DNA of 64,000 nucleotides from JBBQWT01 sp038210375. GTDB taxonomy: Bacteria; Acidobacteriota; Terriglobia; Terriglobales; Acidobacteriaceae. Made by a program: the position numbers and the translations under genes. The notes beneath the pieces are model-generated. The model was not told the DNA's origin. It saw only the letters and a list, made by a program, of their open reading frames with translations, and made no database searches. This document shows, one piece after another, positions 24,240 to 32,614 of the stretch. The stretch spans positions 4,187 through 68,186 of the forward strand of contig JBBQWT010000019.1 of the NCBI GenBank assembly GCA_038210375.1, in the 5' to 3' direction. Position 1 is the stretch's first letter; each line of letters starts with the position of its first letter.

Positions 24240-25766
24240 TCACCGCAGACCAGCCAGCACCTTCATATCAGAACTCATCAGCTTGCGAATGATGATCTTC
24301 TCCTCGGGCTGCAGGATAAACAACCAGCTGCACATCACGAACGTCGCCAGCCCCACCAGCAGAAACAACAATTGCGCGGGCAGCGACGAAGGCACAGCCG
24401 ACAGACTCAACACCAGCAGCATCGTTCCCCCGACCAGCGAACTTTTCCGGATTTGCTGCCTGCCCTCCGGCAGCATTTTTCCCGAAAAATAAAACAGGAT
24501 GAGCATGTCCACGATCACTCTCCCGGTGAAAGCAATGGCCGCTCCGTTAATCCCCAGGCTGCGAATCATCCACCACAACACCAGCAGGTAAATGGGAAGC
24601 TCGGCCAGATGCAGTTTGGCGGTGAGATCGGGCCGGCCTCCGCCTTGCACCAGGGTGTAGGGAACGAATGCGACCGCGTTGACGAAGGTGCCCACCACCA
24701 GCCACTGCAGCACCGGGGCGCCGTTGCGGGCAAACTCCGCGCCCAGCCACAACTTCATGCCGGGATAGGCAAGGCTCACCAGCACCAGCGACACCGGGAA
24801 CATGATCAGAAGAACATAGTTGATGCTGCGGTCGAAGAGATGCCCGGTGCGCACCCGGTCGCTGACCAGGGTGGCGGAAAATCCCGGGAAGAGGACGGCC
24901 GCCACCGCCGCCGGAATGAGCAGCAGTTTATTGGAAAGATCGAATGGGGTCGCATAGTAGGCCACCGCCGTAAGCGACAACAGGCTGCCGATAAAAAAAC
25001 GGTCCATGTAGACCAGCAGCGGCGCCACGATGTTTGACACCATCAGCCAGCTTCCAAAGCGCAACAGCGGCGCCAGCGCGGCCGGCTGCCAGCGCATTCC
25101 CTCGCGCAGGCTGGGCATGACGCGCAGACACAGCCAGGCATGCGCGCCCAGAGCCAGCACCCGCCCCGCCATCAGCGCCGCCATCATGGGGCCCAGGCGG
25201 TGGGAAAAAGGCAGCACCATCAATGGCGCCAGGTAGGCGAGCATTCCCAGGGGAAGGCGCAGCAGGTTGACCAGGTCAAAGCGCTGGAAGGCTTCGAGGA
25301 TGCCGCGAAATCCCGAGGTGGCAATGACCAGGGGGATGGACGCGGCGATGATATAGAACGCCTGAATGGATTCATCCTGCATCGCCGGCGGAATCTTGAG
25401 CGCGCCGCGCGCCAGCCAGGGAAAGAGCAGGGCGGCGAATATGCCGCCGGCGATTCCCAGCACCAGCATGAGCGCCATCGCCGTCCATACCAGGCTGGGC
25501 AGCTCGGCAACTTCATGCCGCGCCAGCTTTTCCGAGACTAATTTAGTGAGCGCCCGTCCCAGGCCCATATCGAACAGGCTGAAGTATCCGATGACCGTCC
25601 ACGCCAAGGGAAGAAAGCCAAAGCGCGCTACGCCCAGCGCGTGAATCAGCTGGGGAATGGCCACCAGGGCCACCAGCAAAGGCGTCCCCAGGCCCACAAA
25701 GTTCCAGACCGTATTGCGGGCCATCAGGCGGCCGCTTGGCAGATGATCCAGAGGGCGGGTGGACAT
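24240..25766 (-). CDS. polysaccharide flippase, Wzx/MOP superfamily
   Basis: 508 residues with 12-14 predicted membrane segments throughout and only short loops. The pattern NTVWNFVGLGTPLLVALVAI near the N-terminus, then GRALTKLVSEKLA, is typical of polysaccharide-biosynthesis (Wzx-type) exporters, which flip lipid-linked repeat units across the inner membrane. The repeat unit cannot be predicted. An Ile-Gly/Phe pattern typical of MATE drug pumps is not obvious, so a Wzx role is preferred. It converges with wecB and stands alone on its strand. Confidence 0.88.
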   Translation of the reverse strand: MSTRPLDHLPSGRLMARNTVWNFVGLGTPLLVALVAIPQLIHALGVARFGFLPLAWTVIGYFSLFDMGLGRALTKLVSEKLARHEVAELPSLVWTAMALMLVLGIAGGIFAALLFPWLARGALKIPPAMQDESIQAFYIIAASIPLVIATSGFRGILEAFQRFDLVNLLRLPLGMLAYLAPLMVLPFSHRLGPMMAALMAGRVLALGAHAWLCLRVMPSLREGMRWQPAALAPLLRFGSWLMVSNIVAPLLVYMDRFFIGSLLSLTAVAYYATPFDLSNKLLLIPAAVAAVLFPGFSATLVSDRVRTGHLFDRSINYVLLIMFPVSLVLVSLAYPGMKLWLGAEFARNGAPVLQWLVVGTFVNAVAFVPYTLVQGGGRPDLTAKLHLAELPIYLLVLWWMIRSLGINGAAIAFTGRVIVDMLILFYFSGKMLPEGRQQIRKSSLVGGTMLLVLSLSAVPSSLPAQLLFLLVGLATFVMCSWLFILQPEEKIIIRKLMSSDMKVLAGLR

Positions 25767-26009
25767 TGATTAAGCGAGAAGCGAAAAGTTGCGGCTCGTA
25801 CTCAAGCCGAATCATAGCATTGTGATTTATACAGGGAGCAGCGCCGGCGAGGATAGGTTTCCACAGAACTTCAAGAAGAAAGTTTGCGAATTCCGGTCAC
25901 CTTCCATCAGTGCACGTTTTATTTAGTTTCACCTGTTTTTATTTTGTTCTTATTTGCTTTAGTTGAAGCCTCATTCCGTTTTTAAGGAGCTGTCATTTCG
26001 TGTAGTGAT

Positions 26010-26035
26010 TTGTCATTCCGAGCGAAAGCCGAGGA
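26010..26035 (+). repeat. short type B repeat end
   Basis: TTGTCATTCCGAGCGAAAGC and CGAGG match the outer end of the type B arms at 2255 and, in reverse, at 30013. Confidence 0.75.
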
Positions 26036-26099
26036 TGATGGAAAGTCAAAATCGTATTCACCTGTACCCTGGCATGGCGAAGGAGCCAGACACTATCTC

Positions 26100-26306
26100 G
26101 AAACGATGAGGACTATCCGAGACTTGACGAAGATTGGCCTAGTCTTGAAAGAGGGGATGACAGTTGGCTTCTATGACATCGACGGATCGTGAGAAGCGAG
26201 AAAATGACAAACTGCTTTTTGAAGGCATAGTTCACTACGATCCGTAGATGGGTAAGTGGTGCGCACTATCGACTGAAACAGCTTTCGAGATTGAGTCGGA
26301 TGAAGG
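26100..26306 (+). pseudogene. remnant of an unknown gene, broken by a frameshift and a stop
   Basis: One frame reads TIRDLTKIGLVLKEGMTVGF YDIDG and stops. The next frame reads REKRENDKLLFEGIVHYDP, a TAG stop at 26245-26247, then MGKWCALSTETAFEIESDEG in the same frame. Together they look like one small soluble protein read through two lesions. The family was not identified. Confidence 0.4.
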
Positions 26307-26520
26307 GGAGTGCCTGATTCCCCACACAATGGCGGCGACCTTACGCCAAAGTCAGACGGGTTCCCGGGCCCAAACATTTTGGGCAGCGATGTCTCGCCCA
26401 TTCATTGCGGTCCGCAATGAAGCGGGACGCCCTATGGTGTGGGCCAACCGGCACGGCGGTCGCACCCTTGCGCCGCAGCCGCAAGATCAAGCGCACGCAT
26501 CACGCTGAGAACTGCCCGGC

Positions 26521-27615
26521 TCATTGAATCTCCACTCCCAGGAGGTCGGCGAACTTGACGGCAAAGACAGGGGTTTCATGGAATCGGTCAAGCCAGCGTC
26601 TCTTGCTGCCACACTCGCGAAGCAGGGAAGCATCGATGATCTGAAATAGGGTCGCTTGAAGGCCCTCTGCCACCCCAACCTCCACCGCCAAACCCGTCAG
26701 CAGTGCCTCACCCCCGAAGGCGAGTGCGGAAAGCGTTCTGACGACTTCGATGTCGCGGCCCATCATCGTGTGTCGCATCACGTGGAGCGTGCCCCAGTGA
26801 ATACCCACCCGAACGCTTATGGTAGTGTCCGCGACTCGCGCCAAGTCCGAACCCGTTAATTCGGCCGTCCACGCTTGAACGGCCTGCAGTGCCGGCTTGA
26901 GACCGTCGAAGGTCTGGAACGTTCCAACCTGGAGTGTGCCACGAGTGGTCCCCCCACGGAGCCGTGCAGCTTCCACGACCCTGCCTGTGATCCTGTCGAG
27001 AGTAGGATGCACCGCGTCCCAGCCAAGTTTATCGGCAAGATCGAGCACACCAACAAAGTTCGTTTGGACGAGGGCCACCTGCTCGCGCACCACTGGCGAT
27101 TGACCAAAGCATGTTCGGTAGACTTTGGCGGTGTTGGTAATACCTTTGAACTCAAACTCACCGACGAGCTCGTAGGGAATCTCTGCTCCGGAGATTACAA
27201 GGCGGACAGCCTCTGAGAAGTACACCTCCTCCGGCTCGGCTACTTTTTCCATACGCGCAGCAAAGTTCACCGCGTCACCATATACGTCGCCATCGGTGTC
27301 CAACATTACGTCTCCCGCGTGCACCACAATCTTCAGCCTCGGGTTAATGGCTGCCGGCCCACGCTCGCCGTGCTCGACGAAAGCCGCCTGGAGCTTGCGA
27401 CCGCACAGAATGGCGTCGGTGGCTGACCCAAAGACCGTCAAAGCTGCATCGCCTATCCATTTGACCAGCCTGCCCTTGAAATGCTCAATGACCGGGGCAA
27501 TGATCCTCTGCTGCTGGCGCACGGCAGCCTCGATGTCACCGCGCTCTGCTCCGGAACTGAACGCGGTATAGCCGGAAATGTCCGTCAAGAGGATGGCGAG
27601 GAGTTTTGTTTCCAT
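26521..27615 (-). CDS. class III nucleotide cyclase with a degenerate second cyclase-like domain
   Basis: 364 residues. The N-terminal domain (about 1-165) carries every class III active-site residue: metal-binding Asp12 (LTDISGYT) and Asp56 (KWIGDAAL), adenine-selecting Lys52 and Asp110 (GDVYG), and transition-state Asn117 and Arg121 (VNFAAR). Adenylate cyclase activity is therefore predicted. Residues about 185-300 look like a second copy of the fold: QTNFVGVLDLAD, a long helix, LQVGTFQTFDG, then ISVRVGIHWG, but both metal Asp positions are lost. No membrane, GAF or PAS segment is seen, so it is cytosolic. It is a single gene in a region of broken genes. Confidence 0.85.
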   Translation of the reverse strand: METKLLAILLTDISGYTAFSSGAERGDIEAAVRQQQRIIAPVIEHFKGRLVKWIGDAALTVFGSATDAILCGRKLQAAFVEHGERGPAAINPRLKIVVHAGDVMLDTDGDVYGDAVNFAARMEKVAEPEEVYFSEAVRLVISGAEIPYELVGEFEFKGITNTAKVYRTCFGQSPVVREQVALVQTNFVGVLDLADKLGWDAVHPTLDRITGRVVEAARLRGGTTRGTLQVGTFQTFDGLKPALQAVQAWTAELTGSDLARVADTTISVRVGIHWGTLHVMRHTMMGRDIEVVRTLSALAFGGEALLTGLAVEVGVAEGLQATLFQIIDASLLRECGSKRRWLDRFHETPVFAVKFADLLGVEIQ

Positions 27616-27744
27616 GTCAGTCGGCGTCTGGTCATCGACCTCAACACAATCTCACAGACGAGCCGGTATCTTACACCTGACTCCAACGCTGGGTAAATGC
27701 TGCGGGCGGTTCTATTTGATCAATGCGCCCGTGATCTGCGTAAT

Positions 27745-28025
27745 CAGGACGAATGGATAGGCTCTTGCAGCCAGGACTTTTCGTGGTACTGGACCTGGCG
27801 TTCCCGTCATCAGGTAGTTTGTGGCGGAAGCACATCAGCCAGGAGCTTCGTGATCTTAATCTTCAAAATGGTTACTGAGAACCCCACTTGGGGCGCCCCG
27901 CGCATTCACGGTGAATTATTAAAATTGGCCTTCGCGATCATTCGAAGAGAACGGTCTCGCGCTGGGTTCTGTGCGCGCCCAAGGGACCCTCAACCAACCA
28001 AACGGTGGCAATCGTTCAGCATGCC
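27745..28025 (+). pseudogene. decayed transposase/integrase fragment
   Basis: Pieces of a DDE integrase-type transposase are readable in alternating frames: FSWYWTWRSRH, then ISQELRDL, then MVTENPTWGAPRIHGELLKL (strong family motif), then RTVSRWVLCAPKG. At least two frame changes and loss of the catalytic half show it is inactive. No terminal inverted repeats were found. Confidence 0.65.
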
Positions 28026-28083
28026 GAACTGGGGCGGAAGGACCTTCACACCGCAACGCGGGATGGCCGCGATCCTCACTCGA

Positions 28084-28365
28084 TCAACTGGAAAGCTCGT
28101 GGCACCGTTGCTTAGCATAGTCCCAGGCTGAGAACTTACAATCGGGATCATCGGTGGCAATCCAGGGATCTTCGCCAAACGTTGTGTACTCTTTATAAAG
28201 CTCCTCAGAGGTCCTCGTCGGGGTACATTTAGCAAGGAACCTATTGACTATGCCTTTGCACGCCTCGATGGCGCCGCGGCAGTCCTCGAAGTCACCGTGC
28301 TTGTAGCGTTCGCTCTCATCCATGTAATGGAAATTGTCATCGATAAAAACGGAGTATCTGGGCAT
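28084..28365 (-). CDS. small conserved hypothetical protein (93 residues)
   Basis: 93 residues, soluble, with no signal peptide or membrane segment. It opens PRYSVFIDDNFHYMDESERY and continues DCRGAIEACKGIVNRFL, TSEELYKEYTTFGEDPWI. The alternating acid and aromatic residues and the predicted helix after residue 25 suggest a small alpha/beta fold. I recognise it as a type of small bacterial hypothetical protein but know no function. Three cysteines are present, at about residues 29, 36 and 47, and two more near the C-terminus. It is intact although its neighbours are decayed. Confidence 0.7.
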   Translation of the reverse strand: MPRYSVFIDDNFHYMDESERYKHGDFEDCRGAIEACKGIVNRFLAKCTPTRTSEELYKEYTTFGEDPWIATDDPDCKFSAWDYAKQRCHELSS

Positions 28366-28492
28366 CTGTTCCTATTATCGCAGGACTTACGAAACGCCTC
28401 CGCGACGATACCTCAGACTAGGCAGGAGGAACTGTATCTGTCAACCATCGAGGCCTATCGGGGTTCGATCAAGGTTCGATCCACCCCGTCCG

Positions 28493-28720
28493 TCATGCCA
28501 CATGCCAATACTTCGCCAAACTTTTAGCTGATAAGTAAGAATTGTATCTTCCAATCCCTTGTTCGGGCGCTAACACCAATCCGCGCTTCACTGGATTGCG
28601 ATGCATATATTTCAATTTCTCAACCCACTTCCGCCGGGTAAACCGCGACCTAATCGAATGGTCCACCCCGCCAGAGCGTCCCTCCTTCCGCTGAATTGCC
28701 GCTAAAATTCGCGCATCGTA
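28493..28720 (-). pseudogene. REP-associated tyrosine transposase (RAYT, Y1-Tnp) C-terminal remnant
   Basis: The minus strand reads TRRKWVEKLKYMHRNPVKRG and LVLAPEQ, the hallmark C-terminal block of IS200-like RAYT transposases. The N-terminal part with the HUH pair and the catalytic tyrosine are absent, and the reading frame continues upstream with unrelated sequence to 28798. RAYTs normally mobilise REP repeats, so its presence among type B repeats is notable. It is inactive. Confidence 0.7.
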
Positions 28721-28770
28721 CGTATTTACGCTGCTACCATAACGCAACAATATGGCGGTTTCGATAATCC

Positions 28771-29747
28771 ATGGGTGACCCAAGAGTTTCGATCGCACTA
28801 TGCACCCATAACGGAGCCAGGTTTCTGCCCGCTCAATTACGAAGCATATTGCACCAAGTTCGTCTTCCCGATGAGTTGATCATTTGTGACGACCATTCGA
28901 GCGACGCTACGCTTGCGATCGTTGAAGAGTTTTCGCGGAGCGCGCCATTCTCAGTGAAAGTACGCAAGAATCCCGCGAACCTCGGCATCGCAAAGAATCA
29001 CGAACAAGCCATCAATCTATGTAAGGGCGGGCTGATTATACTGTGCGACCAGGATGATGTCTGGCATCCCGAAAAAATTGTTGTGCTCGAGCGGGCGTTC
29101 ACGGAGGCCCCCCCCCCCACAGTTCCATGGTCTTTTCTGATGCGCGGATCATCGATCAAGCCGGGGTTTTCACCGGGCGCTATCTTTGGCAAGACCACGG
29201 ACTCGCAGGCGCCGTGCGGGCCCGGGTTGACCAGGGCGACCTGTTCAATGTTCTTCTGGCGCGCCCCCGGGTGACGGCGCCGACAATGGCGCTGCGCGCC
29301 AGTTTGAAAAATAAGATCATGCCCATTCTGCAAGCGTGGTTGCAAGACGAATGGATTGCGCTGCTGGCGTCGGGGTTGGCCTCGTATTCCCTGGTCGATC
29401 GACCGCTGGTGGATTATCGTCAGCATGCGGAGCAAGAAGTGGGAATGCCGGCAACAGGAATAGCCGAAAAGGCAAAACTGTTTTCCAACCCCCACCGAGT
29501 CAGAAGTGAGCATTATTCCGACATGGTGGCAAAATTCAAAATGGCCCAGGAAAGACTGCTGGAGCACAACCAGGATGGTTGTCAGTTAGAGCACCTCTCC
29601 GGTCTAAGCAAAATAGATCACATGGAGAAACTCAGCACTCTCCCAGGGGACCGCTGGCAGCGTACACCCCTAATTTTAAGTGAGCTCTTTAGTGCCCGAT
29701 ACCTGCGTTATTCACCCGGATGGATCACGGTAGCCAAAGACCTGTAG
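28771..29747 (+). pseudogene. GT2 glycosyltransferase interrupted at a poly-C tract
   Basis: The first part (28771 to the tract) encodes a GT2 N-terminus: VSIALCTHNGARFLPAQLRS, IICDDHSSDAT and ILCDQDDVWHPEK with the DxD-like metal site. After 11 C at 29108-29118 the frame is lost. The rest (from MVFSDARIIDQAGVFTGR at 29127 to the stop at 29747) is read in another frame and continues the family pattern (DEWIALLASGLA, YRQHAEQEVG). Adding one C or removing two restores a single protein of about 325 residues. It may be a pseudogene, a phase-variable gene or a sequencing error. A rhamnosyl- or similar transferase role in the neighbouring polysaccharide system is plausible. Confidence 0.8.
29108..29118 (+). 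repeat. poly-C tract (11 C) inside the GT2 gene
   Basis: An unbroken run of 11 C marks exactly where the GT2 frame is lost. Such tracts slip easily during replication and in sequencing. Confidence 0.9.
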
Positions 29748-30087
29748 TTGTAAAAGATGTTTTTCCGGTCAGGGCCGCTGCGGCGGAATCTCCCTCTCTC
29801 AAATGTTTCCTTATTTGCGAGAAACTTCAGTACAGGCTTCAGATTTGGCTCGATTTCCATCTCTGGAGAAGTTACTGCGGTGCAGTCTTAAGGTCAAAGG
29901 CAGTCTGCGCGTAGAACCTGACCGGCGTTTCTTTGAGTGTGCGGTTTGGCAAGCAATGCGGGTTGCGCACAGGAAACAAGAGGTTCCTCGGCTTGCGCTC
30001 GGAATGACAATTCACTTAGAACGCGTACTTATGTTCTGAAGGACCTATAAAACGCGTTCTTCGGGAGCAACCGCCTCAGCCGGCATC
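29748..30087. other. 340-base gene-free stretch
   Basis: It holds the full-length type B repeat at 29894-30013; the rest shows nothing recognisable. Confidence 0.6.
29894..30013 (-). repeat. type B repeat, full 120-base arm
   Basis: The reverse complement matches the arm at 2255-2374 along its whole length, roughly 80-90 percent by eye, from GAATTGTCATTCCGAGCGC to GCCTTTGA. It gives the natural size of the type B unit. Confidence 0.85.
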
Positions 30088-31014
30088 TTACCCGGCTTGT
30101 ACCAAACCCATCACCTCGCGCAAACCTTTATCCCACGGACCGATCCTGGCGCCGAACACTTCTTTAATCTTGCGATTATCGAGAACAGAGTTTTGCGGAC
30201 GCCGAGCCGGCGTTGAATACTGGGCCGTGGTCACCGGCTCAATCCGCAGCGATGGCCGAATTCCGACCCACTCGCGCGCGTGCGCTTCAGCGAGGATAGC
30301 CTGCGCGAAACCATGCCACGACGTTTTCCCCGAGGCCGTCAGGTTGTAGATGCCGGAGGATTCCCCGACGCTCCCTGCCGGCCCGAGATTCGCTTCGCCC
30401 TTGCGCAGTTTCAGCAGCACCTCCGCGGTCGCTCGGGCGATGCCGCGGCTTGAAGTGGGCGCGCCGAACTGATCGGCGACCACCGTTAGCTGGTCCTTGT
30501 CCTTCGCCAGTTGCAGAATCTTCAGCAGAAAGTTGCTGCCGCGGTGGCTGTACACCCAACTGGTTCTGAAAATCAGGTACTTGCCGCCCACACTAGCAAT
30601 GGCCCGCTCGCCCGCCAGCTTGGTGCGGCCGTAGGCGTTGATGGGATTCGGCAAGTCTTCCTCGCTGTATGGCGCGGCGGAAGCGCCGTCAAAGACGTAG
30701 TCGGTGGAATAGTGGATGAGCAGGGCTCCCCGCCGGAGGGCCTCTTCGGCCAGTACCCCGGGGGCGACGCCGTTGACCGCCAGGGCCAGATCCGGTTCGG
30801 TCTCGGCGCGGTCCACCGCGGTGTAGGCCGCGGCATTGACTATGATCTCCGGAGCGTGTTCGCGCACCTGGCGCCGGATCGCATCCTGGTCGGCCAGGTC
30901 CAGGCCGCCGCGGTCGAGCGCGATCACCTCGGCCAGGGGCTGCAAGGTTTGCTGCAGGTCCCAGCCCACCTGGCCATTTTTTCCGAGGAGAAGAATTTTC
31001 ACTGGATTCTGCAA
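30088..31014 (-). CDS. rfbD: dTDP-4-dehydrorhamnose reductase
   Basis: Last step of dTDP-L-rhamnose synthesis: NAD(P)H reduction of dTDP-4-keto-rhamnose. 308 residues, SDR fold. The nucleotide-binding LLLGKNGQVGWDL lies at residue 8, NAAAYTAVDRAE follows, then HYSTDYVFDG and the catalytic YGRTKLAGE. It is the last gene of a minus-strand run rfbB-rfbA-rfbC-rfbD, 21 bases after rfbC. All four enzymes for dTDP-rhamnose are thus present side by side, next to an exporter. Confidence 0.96.
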   Translation of the reverse strand: MQNPVKILLLGKNGQVGWDLQQTLQPLAEVIALDRGGLDLADQDAIRRQVREHAPEIIVNAAAYTAVDRAETEPDLALAVNGVAPGVLAEEALRRGALLIHYSTDYVFDGASAAPYSEEDLPNPINAYGRTKLAGERAIASVGGKYLIFRTSWVYSHRGSNFLLKILQLAKDKDQLTVVADQFGAPTSSRGIARATAEVLLKLRKGEANLGPAGSVGESSGIYNLTASGKTSWHGFAQAILAEAHAREWVGIRPSLRIEPVTTAQYSTPARRPQNSVLDNRKIKEVFGARIGPWDKGLREVMGLVQAG

Positions 31015-31035
31015 TGCCTGGTCAACCCGTGTTCT

Positions 31036-31581
31036 TCAGTCGAACAGTTCAGCATCAGCGAATCTGATTCCCGCCCTGTCCTTGTTAGACAAGGTGGGCT
31101 CCGAGGTCAACGGCCACTTGATGGCCACGTCCTCGTCGTTCCACAGGATGGAGTGCTCAAACTGCGGCGCATAATACTCCGTGGTCTTGTACAAAACTTC
31201 GGCGCACTCCGAGAGCACCAGGAAGCCGTGGGCAAAACCCGGCGGCACCCACAGCATCCTCTTGTTTTCCCCGGACAGCCGCCCGCCCGTCCACTTGCCC
31301 CGGGTGGGCGACTTCCCGCGTAAATCCACCACCACGTCGTACACTTCGCCGGCCACCACCCTGATCAGTTTTCCCTGCGGGTTCTTCGACTGGTAATGCA
31401 TGCCGCGCAGCACGTTGCGCGCCGAGCGTGAGTGGTTGTCCTGCACAAAATCGGGATCAAGTCCGGTGGCTTCGGCAAACAGCTTGCGGTTGTAGCTTTC
31501 CAGAAAGAAGCCGCGCTCGTCGCCATACATCACCGGCTCGATCACCAGCACTTCCGGGATGGAGGTGGGAAATACTTTCAT
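31036..31581 (-). CDS. rfbC: dTDP-4-dehydrorhamnose 3,5-epimerase
   Basis: Third enzyme of dTDP-L-rhamnose synthesis. 181 residues, cupin-type fold of normal length. Family pattern: GDERGFFLESYNRKLFAE, FVQDNHSRSARNVLRGMHYQ (split over two strands) with the catalytic histidine of RGMHYQ, then DLRGKSPTRGKW and VPPGFAHGFLVLS. Its ATG overlaps the rfbA stop by one base (TGATG), so translation is coupled. Confidence 0.96.
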   Translation of the reverse strand: MKVFPTSIPEVLVIEPVMYGDERGFFLESYNRKLFAEATGLDPDFVQDNHSRSARNVLRGMHYQSKNPQGKLIRVVAGEVYDVVVDLRGKSPTRGKWTGGRLSGENKRMLWVPPGFAHGFLVLSECAEVLYKTTEYYAPQFEHSILWNDEDVAIKWPLTSEPTLSNKDRAGIRFADAELFD

Positions 31582-32504
31582 CAGAAGATCCGCTCTTCCA
31601 GCATCGATAGAAGATATTGCCCGTAACTGTTGTTGCGCATGGGCACCGCCAGTTGCTCCACCTGGGCGGCAGTGATATAGCCGTTGCGATAGGCAATTTC
31701 TTCGGGACAGGCGATCTTGAGCCCCTGCCGCTTCTCGATGGTCTGCACGAACACCGCCGCTTCGATCAGGGATTCATGGGTGCCGGTGTCGAGCCATGCC
31801 ATGCCGCGGCCCATGACCTTGGCGCGCAGAGCGCCCATCTCCATGTAGCGCCGGTTGACTTCGGTGATCTCCAGTTCGCCACGGGCGGAAGGCTTGAGCG
31901 ATTCCGCGATGCCCACCACCTGGTGGTCGTAAAAATAAAGTCCGGGCACGGCGTAGCGCGATTTCGGCACCGCGGGCTTTTCCTCGATGCCGATTACGGC
32001 GCCCGAAGAGTCCAGCTCGATGACGCCATAACGTTCGGGATCAGTGACCGGGTAGGCGAAGATGGTGGCGCCGTTGGGATCTTGGCCGGCGCCCTGCAGC
32101 AAGTGACCAAACTCATTGCCGTAGAAGATGTTGTCTCCCAGGGTCAATATGCAGGGGTCGGACCCAAGAAAATTCTTGCCCACTATAAAGGCCTGGGCCA
32201 GGCCGCCGGGGGTGGGCTGCACCGCGTAGCGCAGGGAAATTCCCCAGCGCACGCCGTCGCCCAGCAACTGCTCAAAGCGCGGCGTATCCTGCGGGGTGGA
32301 AATGACCAGGATTTCTTTGACTCCCGCCAGCATGAGGGTGCTCAGCGGGTAATAGATCATGGGTTTATCGTAGATCGGCAACAGTTGCTTGGAGATGCAC
32401 AGCGTGGCGGGAAATAAGCGGGTCCCCGAGCCCCCGGCCAGGATGATGCCCTTGCGTACCGGGTGATCGTTCTTACCTTTATTTTGCAAAGAGCCGGGCG
32501 CCAT
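31581..32504 (-). CDS. rfbA: glucose-1-phosphate thymidylyltransferase
   Basis: First step of dTDP-L-rhamnose synthesis: couples glucose-1-phosphate and dTTP. 307 residues. The nucleotide-binding GGSGTRLFPATLCISKQLLP is near residue 24, followed by YDKPMIYYPLSTLMLAG, LGDNIFYGNEF with the metal-binding Asp, and EEKPAVPKSRYAV. The N-terminal dozen residues (MAPGSLQNKGKNDHPV) are not part of the fold, and a later start is possible. It overlaps rfbC. Confidence 0.96.
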   Translation of the reverse strand: MAPGSLQNKGKNDHPVRKGIILAGGSGTRLFPATLCISKQLLPIYDKPMIYYPLSTLMLAGVKEILVISTPQDTPRFEQLLGDGVRWGISLRYAVQPTPGGLAQAFIVGKNFLGSDPCILTLGDNIFYGNEFGHLLQGAGQDPNGATIFAYPVTDPERYGVIELDSSGAVIGIEEKPAVPKSRYAVPGLYFYDHQVVGIAESLKPSARGELEITEVNRRYMEMGALRAKVMGRGMAWLDTGTHESLIEAAVFVQTIEKRQGLKIACPEEIAYRNGYITAAQVEQLAVPMRNNSYGQYLLSMLEERIF

Positions 32505-32614
32505 GCCAGCGATTATAAGATAAGTTCACACGCTTGATTGCAGCCAGGTTCTGGGCGGCAACCGCCTGTAGCAAAGGCGGAAGCTCGCAATCAATCTGTC
32601 ACAGCGGCTGGCGA

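Larger units (their letters stand above)
25767..26520. other. 754-base gene-poor, AT-richer stretch
   Basis: The left part (25910-25985) is visibly AT-richer than its surroundings. It contains one short type B repeat (26010-26035) and the remnant at 26100-26306. No intact gene was seen. Confidence 0.6.

Noticed and set aside
26171..26401. A 76-codon open frame on the minus strand
   Set aside because: No ribosome-binding site or family pattern, and it overlaps a remnant that reads better on the plus strand.
28465..28490. tRNA-like GGTTCGATCAAGGTTCGATCC
   Set aside because: No acceptor stem, anticodon arm or CCA-adjacent pairing could be built around it; two GTTCGAT in tandem look like chance or a small repeat.
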